The translations under genes were made by a program, and so were the position numbers. A stretch of DNA of 64,000 nucleotides from Symsagittifera roscoffensis (taxonomy: Eukaryota > Xenacoelomorpha > Acoela > Convolutidae): NCBI RefSeq assembly GCF_963678635.1, contig NC_087065.1:55332397-55396396 (forward strand), given 5' to 3'. The notes beneath the pieces are model-generated. The model saw only the letters and a program-made list of their open reading frames with translations. It was not told the DNA's origin and made no database searches. Positions 45,101 through 54,300 of this stretch are shown in pieces (position 1 is the stretch's first letter; each line of letters starts with the position of its first letter).

Positions 45101-46976
45101 CCGGTAATATTTTGTTTGATAATCTCTCTTGATTTGATCAATTTGGTCCTGAGAAATTGATTACAAGACAAAATGAATTTTTTTACACCGTAAATTTTGA
45201 GTTTTATAAACAGGAGGCTTCACTAGGACGTGGCTCTTTTTCCTTTCCCCCCACCTCACATAAGCATCAATTTGCTGGCTTAAAGAGGGATTTTTACAAG
45301 GTTAATGTAAAGATCAAATATGTTTGTCATAGCCTTATTAGTCCGCATGCCAAATTTTGTAACAATCGGACAATCAGAACAGAGAAGTTACTTGTGAAAA
45401 CTCGCAGGTGGGGGAAGGAAAAAGAGCCAGTACCGTTTCAAGGAGGTTTTACGGTAGCCGTTTTGACCAACCGCCACTAAATTAAATCTCTTTTAAAAGT
45501 GCCGCCGGTGCCAAAAGACCCTAGTTTTGCCTAGATTAGAGTTAGTCTAGATTAAGTTTTTCTAGATGTTTCAATTGGAATGCGTGGGCAAAAGTTAGAA
45601 AAACAGAAAATGGCATGTGATGAGACAACAGTATAAGAGCCTGAAACTGAAATTGATTACGTCTACAATTCAGCAATTGAATCAATGTATTGTAATAAGG
45701 AAATCATAATAAAAGGAAAGAGCTCGTTTTTAAACTCACCCCGTCTGAGTTCGTGTTTGAAGTCGGGCGAGGATGCGAACTCGTACTGGTACTTGGCCAG
45801 AGTGCTCTCCGGGTCCCCACAAGGCGTACTTTTCCACCGCAACACAATCCGGTTGGATTGAGTGGCCACAACCTCCACCCGTTCAGACGACAACTTCGCG
45901 GCTACAGAAAATCATCTTTTTATTTAAAAAAAGGACCAGGTTAACATAATCTCCCCTCAAGCTATTTGGGGGGAGGATGCGTTAATCTTATCAAACAAAT
46001 GACAATGAAACTACTCAATGTAAAAATATAAATAAATGCAATTTGTAACTGGCAATATCGGTTGGTGACCTTCAACATCCTCTTTGATCAAAAATTATTA
46101 GGTTTTAGGTTAATTAGTTCTTTGACACTGTTTTTACTTGTTCAGTTTATTCAAAACTTGGGTTTCGAGGTCGCAAAATGAGCTGTTTAGGTTAGCTGAC
46201 CTCGTTCAGATTCTTTGATAGGCAACGACTTGGCATTAGCTATAAAAATTGAACCTCAATTTAGCCCTAAAGGCTAACATCTTTTTGTCTCAATAAAACT
46301 GAAAAAGTTAATGCCAAATTTTTGATACAATTAGTAGTCGTCATCAAATTAATCGTTCAAAGTACGTTGATATTATGGTTAACTAATAGTATATTTTTAC
46401 ATTGTCAACCCCCTCACCGCCCAAAAGGCCAATTTAACTTAACTTTGAAGGGAAACGCGCGCCAAAAACTAAAGTTTTAGGAAAAACCTCTCATGAAGTC
46501 GGCCTAAAAGTCATCCGAACTTTCGACATTTTTCTGTTACAGGAATCAACCATCAAATATTTATGTTTGAAAAAAAAACTCTTGAACCCAATCATTCAAA
46601 ACAATAAAAACAAGCCTCACCGAGTTTCTGGAATTTGAGAACACTTGATTGTTTTTTTGTACGTATTTGCAAGTACTCTTTTAGTTCAAGTTCCCTTAAC
46701 GGAGCTGTTTTCTTTGTTTTTCTTTTTGTATCATATGAACTTATCGAACTTGTGCGATTTGAACTTCAATATTTAGGGCTGTTGGATGAATTCAATTGCT
46801 TTGCTCACCGTCACATTTGGTCTCAACTCGGAGTCGATTTCCCGGCTGTCCCGTGCCTTCCCTGCCCTCCCGAATTGTCTGCAGGTAGAACGTATAGTTG
46901 GTATGTGACCGCAGTCCAGTCGCATTTAACTTGTAGAACTGTTTACCCTCCACGTGTGTTACAATTCCCAATTGTC
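35813..46976 (-). CDS. FN3-domain single-pass receptor/adhesion protein, 3' part
   Basis: Nine exons on the - strand, 5' to 3': 46809-46976, 45740-45901, 44919-45056, 43697-43995, 43296-43362, 41959-42106, 37682-37800, 36918-37318, 35813-36190. Phases close at every junction and give 625 residues to the stop; the 5' exons are missing. Extracellular: the end of one fibronectin-III domain (LNATGLRSHTNYTFYL), a second (VVATQSNRIVLRWKS, YTQYYFRVRP) and a third with a long inner loop (FQIICSDSNSITVGWKPP, LEPNSTYYFR, VRAKNGFGEG). NAT, NYT and NST are possible N-glycosylation sites. One membrane helix follows, then a tail of about 290 residues with no kinase or phosphatase domain. The subfamily is not recognised; Eph or RPTP are excluded by the tail, while DCC/Robo/Sidekick-type adhesion proteins are possible. 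Its introns hold R2, MITE and inverted-repeat elements. Confidence 0.8.
36288..36658. mobile_element. hAT-like MITE, copy 5 (reverse orientation)
   Basis: 371 bp, opposite in orientation to copy 4, in the last intron of the receptor gene. Left CAGGGGCGCAATACGGGG, right CCTAGATCCGCCCCTG. Flanking 8-mers CAACAATA and AATTAATA agree at only 5 of 8, so the duplication is eroded. Confidence 0.65.
36918..37800 (-). CDS. Receptor cytoplasmic exons (juxtamembrane and middle tail)
   Basis: Exon 37682-37800 (INCSVGGEKERDKDSRTS, VPYKIATLARHGG) joins in phase to 36918-37318 (EMIEQTYLSNPDCGLRLSNY, many Ser/Arg/Gly). Two in-frame donors end the second exon, at 36918 (CTACAA/GTAAAT) and 12 nt earlier (TCTCAA/GTAGGA), so isoforms differing by four residues are possible. 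Tyrosines in PYK, TYL and NYH could be phosphorylation sites; this is inference. Confidence 0.7.
37865..37940 (-). mobile_element. tRNA-Met-like SINE head
   Basis: On the - strand: box A TGGCTGAGTGG (complement of 37913-37923), then TTAGTGTGTGAGGCTCATAA with the loop CTCATAA (anticodon CAT). No box B or tail is clear downstream. It resembles the head at 9975-10046. Located in the receptor intron. Confidence 0.45.
38835..39365 (-). mobile_element. R2 dispersed element, copy b (near full length)
   Basis: 531 bp. It starts GATAGCCGGGCCGG, then the hairpin (GTGCAAGTAGCACAGAATG) and TGTTCCGAAC. It ends GACACACCAGAATACC, CCCCATTTTCAATGGTCG and AAACAA, the inverse of the other end. It lies in the large receptor intron and has no coding capacity. 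Confidence 0.65.
39915..40475 (+). mobile_element. R2 dispersed element, copy c
   Basis: Left end truncated (starts about GAGTGGGTTTTAATTT). It continues with CCGAAAAATCAGGTATCACA, CCTTTTCAGTCGTGATTC and TTATCACACCACGCAGAA, then GACTATGGTCTGATAATTTT. A 30-bp stretch, GTGCTACTTCCACAATAACC with its flanks, is present twice (about 40397-40426 and 40442-40471). Confidence 0.6.
41959..42106 (-). CDS. Receptor transmembrane exon
   Basis: Enters in phase 1 from 43296 and leaves in phase 2 at TTCGG/GTGGGT. It encodes a Ser/Gly-rich stalk (VCLSSSALSGRG) and one membrane helix, AVICAIFVGVVLTITIII plus AAAIGYFG. A competing donor four bases on (GGGTGG/GTAAAC) would break the phase with the next exon found. 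Further exons could lie in the 4.2-kb intron that follows. Confidence 0.8.
42188..42750 (+). mobile_element. R2 dispersed element, copy d, with nested MITE
   Basis: Starts TTGTTCCGATCATTCGGG. It carries TTTTCCACGCAAAATCAGGT, is interrupted by the MITE at 42252-42327, and resumes with AATAATCGGAAAGTG. The long internal region (GTGTCGAGAAAAACCCGTTT, GGTGAGCGAGCAGAGC) is homologous to the inverse of the satellite monomer. The right end is not clear. Confidence 0.6.
42252..42327. mobile_element. hAT-like MITE, copy 6 (76-bp remnant)
   Basis: An internally deleted copy: CAGGGGTGGATTAAGTGGG to CCTAGATCCGCCCGTG. Flanks GGTACCAC (42244-42251) and GGTACAAA (42328-42335) agree at 6 of 8 and rebuild the uninterrupted R2 site seen at about 373-385 (CAGGTACCAAAAG). 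Confidence 0.7.
42981..43213 (-). mobile_element. R2 dispersed element, copy e (internally deleted)
   Basis: About 230 bp retaining both ends: GGATAGCTGGTTACTGTGC and TGTTCCGATTG at left, CAGACCCGAATGCAAAGTTC and GTCGGAACAA at right. It lies 83 bp from receptor exon 43296-43362. Confidence 0.6.
44619..44943. repeat. 163-bp tandem duplication including an exon end
   Basis: Units 44619-44781 and 44782-44943 are nearly identical. Each contains ATTACAGGACTAATCTTTGA, GATCCACAGTTTCAGGTCG and TACTTGTACTTGTAG. The right unit includes the last ~25 nt of receptor exon 44919-45056 with its donor, so the left unit is a decoy copy of exon end plus donor. Confidence 0.85.
45231..45429. mobile_element. 199-bp MITE with ~25-bp terminal inverted repeats
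   Basis: Left end 45231-45256 (TGGCTCTTTTTCC, T/C-rich, CACCT) and right end 45406-45429 are inverse complements apart from two single-base length differences in the C and T runs. The interior has CCAAATTTTGTAACAATCGG. No target duplication was seen. It sits in the receptor intron between exons 45740-45901 and 44919-45056. Confidence 0.7.
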
Positions 46977-47350
46977 CTGAAAAAAATCGACATAAACTCA
47001 TTAAGTCATAAATAAATTCAGTTGATGTGTTAAAGGGACACTGAAATCGTTGAATTTATAGTCACTTTTTGAAAAATTGTTATAAAAGTTCTAAAAAGAG
47101 ATTTTTCCAAAATGGTACATTTAGAGCCTGGAAATGTCTGATGCTCTGGTTTTTAAAACTAGCTCAAAACACAGGCAACCTGAGTGGTTAGCATTTAAAA
47201 TATTTAGATTATTGACAAAAATCATTGGTATCAAACGTGAAGTGAAGAATTCGCAATCAATTTTACCCGATACTTATTTACTCAATTTACAGAAAAAAAC
47301 GCAGCGTGGCAAAGACGATAACTGAACAAAAACCAGCATCACAAAAGTAA
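46977..47350. other. Upstream of the first visible receptor exon
   Basis: The acceptor at 46976 requires an earlier exon in phase 1, but none is recognisable here. The + frame 47134-47325 has no family resemblance. Confidence 0.4.
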
Positions 47351-47692
47351 CAAAAAGTAGACCTACCATAAATTAGACACGTCGTTAGCCAATCAGAATA
47401 GAAAAAAGTAAATACTTCGTTGTTCATTACGAGGCCAAACTGTGCAGTGGATAGGCGCACAATTTTGTGTCTTTATGTTCCAGGATTCCAGAAACAAGTC
47501 TTTAAACATGTTAAAATTTTTTCGGAACGATCAAAGGAAAAGAAAGAACAAAAGAAAAACAACGGGAGCATCCTAGATGCTGAATCCGCATAGAGTTCAC
47601 AAAATGCACAGTTTGGCCTCGTAATGCTTGTTTTCTTATCTCGATTGTGATTGGCTTACGAATTGTCTACTTTATGGCATTTCTACTTTTTG
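47351..47692. mobile_element. Foldback element with ~90-bp inverted arms
   Basis: Arms 47351-47446 and 47605-47692 are inverse complements with scattered differences. Both contain CAAAAAGTAGA, AGCCAATCA and the best block ATTACGAGGCCAAACTGTGC. The 158-bp spacer is unrelated and AT-rich. No open frame. Its outer border is about 100 bp from the founder-like R2 copy of the satellite. Confidence 0.75.
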
Positions 47693-47796
47693 ACCGCACT
47701 ATCTTCACATTCAAGTTCGGAAAAAAAATTGTAAACTCAAAAGTTCATCCATTACGACTGGACTTCAACTAAACAGCCACAAAAAATTAAGCAAGC

Positions 47797-48386
47797 ATAG
47801 CTTGTTACTGTGCAAGTAGCACAGAATGTTACGATCCGTCTTGAAAAATTAAAAGAAATTATCAAGTTAGTGTCCTTTTTCGGCGTGGTGTGACAAAGGA
47901 ATATGAGCAAAAAATAACAGCTTAGTCATTTTTGTCCGCCATTGTAAAATATGCAAATTGGAAAACAATTTTTGAAGACAAATAACAACAAAAGTACAGA
48001 AAAACCTAATTTTTTTCTATTTTTTCTCCCAATTTTTGAAGTTTTTGATTCCTAAGATAAAGCTAGTAACTCCAAAAACGAACTTCATTTGAGTAAAACT
48101 AAATTTTCAAGGTTCACGTTAAGCATCAATAAGCTAATGTAAGGCTGCTCACTCGCTTGAAATTAGACGAAATTAAGAATTTCAAACCAGTTTTTTCTAC
48201 ACAGGGAATTTTTTTTGAAAAATTATTACATGGTTTGAATCACTTTGAAAGGGCTGTAGTATCATATATCAATCAACTCAATTCGATGATTAATTGTGGT
48301 AGCTGATTTTGTGTGGAAAACAAGAACAAAAAAACTAAAACACACCCGAATAAAACGTTCCTCCCCATTTTCATAGGTCGGAACAA
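47797..48386 (-). mobile_element. R2 dispersed element, copy f (satellite founder-like)
   Basis: A complete copy of about 590 bp. It starts CATAGCTTGTTACTGTGC with the hairpin and TGTTACGATC and ends CCATTTTCATAGGTCGG plus AACAA. From 48042 (TTTTTGATTCCTAAG) to its end it is nearly identical to the R2 part of every satellite monomer that follows. The left ~245 bp are absent from those monomers. Confidence 0.75.
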
Positions 48387-51300
48387 AAATAACAGTTACA
48401 ACAACATTTTTACGAAGAAAATTACACATCAGATGAAAGTTAAGATTTAAATTGAAAACAGAGAAAACAAAAAAGTGTTGCTAAGTGTTTTTCTTAAATT
48501 TTGATTTTTGTATCAGGGAAAAAGTTGCTAAGCACGACCAACAGAATCTAATGGTATGCTAGCAAATGACGCCAATTTATATTATCTAAATCAGGCGCTT
48601 AAAACAGACCTTACCTCCTAAAGGCGTTTGCTAAATCTTGTCCGGATGATGTCGTGATTTTTTGCATGCAAATGAGTGAAATTTATCTTTTTTTAGCTCG
48701 TTATTCGTTTAATAATTATTTTTGTCATCAGGATTTTGATTATGGTTACAATTATCATAAGTGATGACGCCATGAAATGTGTGCTTTATGGTAACCATTG
48801 ATTGCGCGATCAAGCTATTAGCTCCTCACTCAAATTTTTGATTCCTAAGATAAAGCTAGAAACTCCAAAAACTAACTTTACTTGAGTAAACCTAAATTTT
48901 CAAGGTCAAAATAAGCATCAATAAGCTAATGTACGGCTGCTCACTCGCTTGAAATTAGACGAAATTAAGAATTTCAAACCAGTTTTTTCGAAACTGGGAT
49001 TTTTTTTGAAAAATTTTTACGTCGTTCGAATCACTTTGAAAGGGCTGTAGTATCATATATCAATGAACTCAATTCGATCATTAACTGTGGTAGCTGAATT
49101 TGTATGGAAAACAAAAACAAAAAAAACTAAAACACACCCGAATGAAAAGTTGCTACCTATTTTCAAAGGTCGGAACAAAAATAACAGTTACAACAACATT
49201 TTTTCGAAGAAAATTACACATCATATGAAAGCCAAGATTTAAATTGAAAACACGGAAAACAAAAAAGTGTTCTTAAGTGTTTATTTTTAATTTTGATTTT
49301 TGTATCACGGAAAAAGTTACCAAGCACGGCCAACTGAATCCAATGCTATGCTAGCAAATGACGCTAATTTAATTTATCTAATTTCGGCACGTAAAAACAG
49401 GCCTAAAAAGCTTCTCTAAATCTTATCAGGGTGAAGTCGGGGTTTTTGCATGCAAATGAGTGAAATTTATCTTTTTTAGCTCGTAATTTGTTTAATAATT
49501 ATTTTTGTCATCAGGATTTTGATTATGGTTACAATTATCATAAGTGATGACGCCATGAAAAGTGTGCTTTATGGTAACCATTGATTGCGCGATCAAGCTA
49601 TTAGCCCGTCACTCAAATTTTTGATTACTAAGATAAAGCTAGTAACTCCAAAAACTAACTTCATTTGAGTAAAACTAAATTTTCAAGGTTCACGTTAAGC
49701 ATCAATAAGCTAATGTAAGGCTGCTCACTCGCTTGAAATTAGACAAAATTAAGAATTTCAAACCAGTTTTTTCGACACTGGGAATTTTTTTTTGAAAAAT
49801 TATTACGTGGTTCGAATCACTTTGAAAGGGCTGTAGTATCATATATCAATGAACTCAATTCGATGATTAATTGTGGTAGCTGATTTTGTGTGGAAAACAA
49901 AAAAAAAATAAAACACACCCGAATAAAAAATGTACCTCCCCATTTTCAAAGGTCGGAACAAAAATAACAGTTACAACAACATTACAAAATATTAAATTGT
50001 AAAAGAAGGAATTTTATCTCGGTTGTTACAACCAAGGGGTAAATTTTCATTGAAGAGAGGTTGAACCAATTTTTGGTAGTTTCTTTTTGAAAATGGGTTC
50101 AAAATGACGTACTTGGCCCGAGTGAATGAGTTGAGTGCAAGAAAAATTGCTTGAGTGATGGAAACATAAAATGGAAATACAAAATTGAGATGCAAGGAAA
50201 TTTTTAAGATGAAAAGCATGGTTTAAAGTTGAAAAAACGGAAAACAAAAAAAAAGTTTCAATTTTTGTTCTTTTTTTTCATTTTTGTAACACAGAAAAAG
50301 TTACAGAGAAGGACCAACTGAATCTAATGCTATGCTAGCAAGTGAGGCCAATTTGTTTTTATCTAAATCAGGCGCTTAAAACAGACCTTACCTCCTAAAG
50401 GCGTTTGCTAAATCTTGTACGGATGATGTCGTAGTTTTTGCATGCGTTTGATTGAAATTTATCTTTTTTAGCTCGTAATTCGTCTATTAATTATTTTTAT
50501 CATCAGGAATATGATTATGGTTACAATTATCATAAGTGATGAAGCCATGAAATGTGTGCTTTATGGTAACCATTGATTGTGCGATCAAGCTATTAGCTCC
50601 TCACACAATTTTTTTATTCCTAAAATGAAGCTAGAAACTCCAAAAACTAACTTCATTTGAGTGAAACTAAAATTTCAAGGTTCAAGTTAAGCATCATTTA
50701 GCTAACTTAAGGCTGCTCACTCGCTTGAAGTTAGACGAAGTTAAGAATTTCAAACCAGTTTTTTTGACACTGGGAATTTTTTTTCGAAAAAATATTACGT
50801 CGTTCGAATCACTTTGAAAGGGCTGTAGTATCATATATCAATGAACTCAATCCGATGATTAATTGTGGTAGCTGATTTTGTGTGCAAAACAAAAAAAACA
50901 CATCCGAATAAAACGTTCCTCCCCATTTTCATAGGTCGGAACAAAAATAACAGTTACAACGACATTTTTTCGAAGAAAATTACACATCAGATGAAAGTTA
51001 AGATTTAAATTGAAAACAGAGAAAACAAAAAAGTGTTGTTAAGTGTTTTTCTTAAATTTTGATTTTTGTATCACGGAAAAAGTTGCTAAGCACGACCAAC
51101 AGAATCTAATGGTATGCTAGCAAATGACGCCAATTTATTTTATCTAAATCAGGCGCTTAAAACAGACCTTACCTCCTAAAGGCGTTTGATAAATCTTGTC
51201 CGGACGATGTCGTAGTTTTTGCATGCAAATGAGTGAAATTTATCTTTTTTAGCTCGTAACTCGTTTAATAATTATTTTTGTCATCAGGATTTTGATTATG

Positions 51301-54300
51301 GTTACAATGATCATAAGTGATGACGCCATGAAATGTGTGCTTTATGGTAACCATTGATTGCGCGATCAAGCCATTAACTCCTCACTCAAATTTTTGATTC
51401 CTAAGATGAAGCTAGAAACTCCAAAAACTAACTTTACTTGAGTAAGCCTAAATTTTCAAGGTCAAAATAAGTATCAAGAAGCTAATGAACGGCTGCTCAC
51501 TCGCTTTGAAATTAGACGAAATTAAGAATTTCAAACCAGTTTTTTCGATACTGGGATTTTTTTGAAAAACTTTTACGTCGTTCGAATCACTTTGAAAGGG
51601 CTGTAGTATCATATATCAATGAGCTCGATCCGATGATTAACTGTGGTAGCTGATTTTGTATGGAAAACAAAAACAAAAAAAACCAAAAACACACCCGAAT
51701 GAAAAGTTGCTACCTATTTTCAAAGGTCGGAACAAAAATAACAGTTACAACAACAATTTTTGGAAGAAAATTACACATCATATCAAAGCCAAGATTTAAA
51801 TTGAAAACACGGAAAACAAAAAAATTTTCTTAAGTGTTTTTTTTTTAATTTTGATTTTTGTATCACGGAAAAAGTTACCAAGGACGGCCAACTGAATCTA
51901 ATGCTATGCTAGCAAATGACGCCAATTTATTTTATCTAATTTCGGCACGTAAAAACAGGCCTAAAGGTTTTCTCTAAATCTTATCAGGGTGATGTCGTGG
52001 TTTTTGCATGCAAATGAGTGAAATTTATCTTTTTTAGCTCGTAATTCGTTTAATAATTGTTTTTGTCATCAGGATTTTGATTATGGTTACAATTATCATA
52101 AGTGATGACGCCATGAAAAGTGTGCTTTATGGTAACCATTAATTGCGCGATCCAGCTATTAGCTCCTCACACAAATTTTTGATTCCTAAATGAAGCTAGT
52201 AACTCCAAAAACTAACTTCATTTGAGTAAAATTAAATTTTCAAGGATCACGTTAAGCATCAATAAGCTAATGTAAGGCTGCTCACTCGCTTGAAATTAGA
52301 CGAAATTAAGAATTTCAAACCAGTTTTTTTGACACTGGGAATTTTTTTTTGAAAAATTATTACATGGTTCGAATCACTTTGAAAGGGCTGTAGTATCATA
52401 TATCAATGAACTCAATCCGATGATTAATTGTGGTAGCTGATTTTGTGTGCAAAAAAAAATAAAAAAACTAAAACACACCCGAATAAAACGTTCCTCCCCA
52501 TTTTCATAGGTCGGAACAAAAATAACAGTTACAACAACACTTTTTCGAAAAAAATTACACATCAGATGAAAGTTAAGATTTAAATTGAAAATAGCGAAAA
52601 GAAAAAAGTGTTTTTAAGTGTTTTTCTTAAATGTTGATTTTTGTATCACGGAAAAAGTTGCTAAGCACGTCCAACAGAATCTAATGGTATGCTAGCAAAT
52701 GACGCCTATTTATTTTATCTAAATCAGGCGCTTAAAACAGACCTTACCTCCTAAAGGCGTTTGATAAATCTTGTCCGGACGATGTCGTAGTTTTTGCATG
52801 CAAATGAGTGAAATTTATCTTTTTTAGCTCGTAATTCGTTTAGTAATTATTTTTGTCATCAGGATTTTGATTATGGTTACAATTATCATAAGTGATGACG
52901 CCATGAAATGTGTGCTTTATGGTAACCATTAATTGCGCGATCAAGCTATTAGCTCCTCACTCAAATTTTTGATTCCTAAGATAAAGCTAGTAACTCCAAA
53001 AACTAAATTCAATTGAATAAAATTAAATTTTCAAGATTCACGTTAAGTTCACGTTAAGCATCAATAAGCTAATGTAAGGCTGCTCACTCGCTTGAAATTA
53101 GACGAAATTAGGAATTTCAAACCAGTTTTTTTGACACTGGGATTTTTTTTGAAAAACTTTTATGTCGTTCGAATCACTTTGAAAGGGCTGTAGTATCATA
53201 TATCAATGAACTCAACCGGATGAATAATTGTGGTAGCTGATTTTGTGTGGAAAACAAAAACAAAAAACTAAAACACACCCGAATAAAAAGTTCTTCCCCA
53301 TTTTCAAAGGTCGGAACAAAAATAACAGTTACAACAACATTTTTTCGAAAGAAAATTACACATCAGATGAAAGGTAAGATTTAAATTGAAAACAGAGAAA
53401 ACAAAAAAGTGTTTTTAAGTATTTTTCTTAAATGTTGATTTTTGTATCACGGAAAAAGTTGCTAAGCACGTCCAACAGAATCTAATGGTATGCTAGCAAA
53501 TGACGCCAATTTATTTTATCTAATTCAGGCGCTTAAAACAGATCTTACCTCCTAAAGGCGTTTGCTAAATCTTGTCCGGATGATGTCGTGGTTTTTTCAT
53601 GCAAATGAGTGAAATTTATCTTTTTCAGCTCGTAACTCGTTTAATAATTATTTTCGTCATCAGGATTTTGATTATGGTTACAATTATCATAAGTGATGAC
53701 GCCATGAAATGTGTGCTTTATGGTAACCATTGATTGCGCGATCAAGCTATTAGCTCCTCACTCAAATTTTTGATTCCTAAGATAAAGCTAGTAACTCCAA
53801 AAACTAAATTCAATTGAATAAAATTAAATTTTCAAGATTCCCGTTAAGTTCACGTTAAGCATCAATAAGCTAATGTAAGGCTGCTCACTCGCTTGAAATT
53901 AGACGAAATTAAGATTTTCAAACCAGTTTTTTTGACACTGGGATTTTTTTTGAAAAACTTTTATGTCGTTCGAATCACTTTGAAAGGGCTGTAGTATCAT
54001 ATATCAATGAACTCAACCGGATAAATAATTGTGGTAGCTGATTTTGTGTGGAAAACAAAAACAAAAAACTAAAACACACCCGAATAAAAAGTTCTTCCCC
54101 ATTTTCATAGGTCGGAACAAAAATAACAGTTACAACAACATTTTTTTGAAAAAAATTACACATCAGATGAAAGTTAAGATTTAAATTGAAAACAGCGAAA
54201 AGAAAAAAGTGTTTTTAAGTGTTTTTCTTAAATGTTGATTTTTGTATCACGGAAAAAGTTGCTAAGCACGTCCAACAGAATCTAATGGTATGCTAGCAAA

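Noticed and set aside
47797-48386. R2 as a classic terminal-inverted-repeat transposon ending at GGTCGGAACA
   Set aside because: The conserved hairpin and CCGGCTATCCTTG lie beyond it in all copies, so the inverted repeat is subterminal and the class is open.
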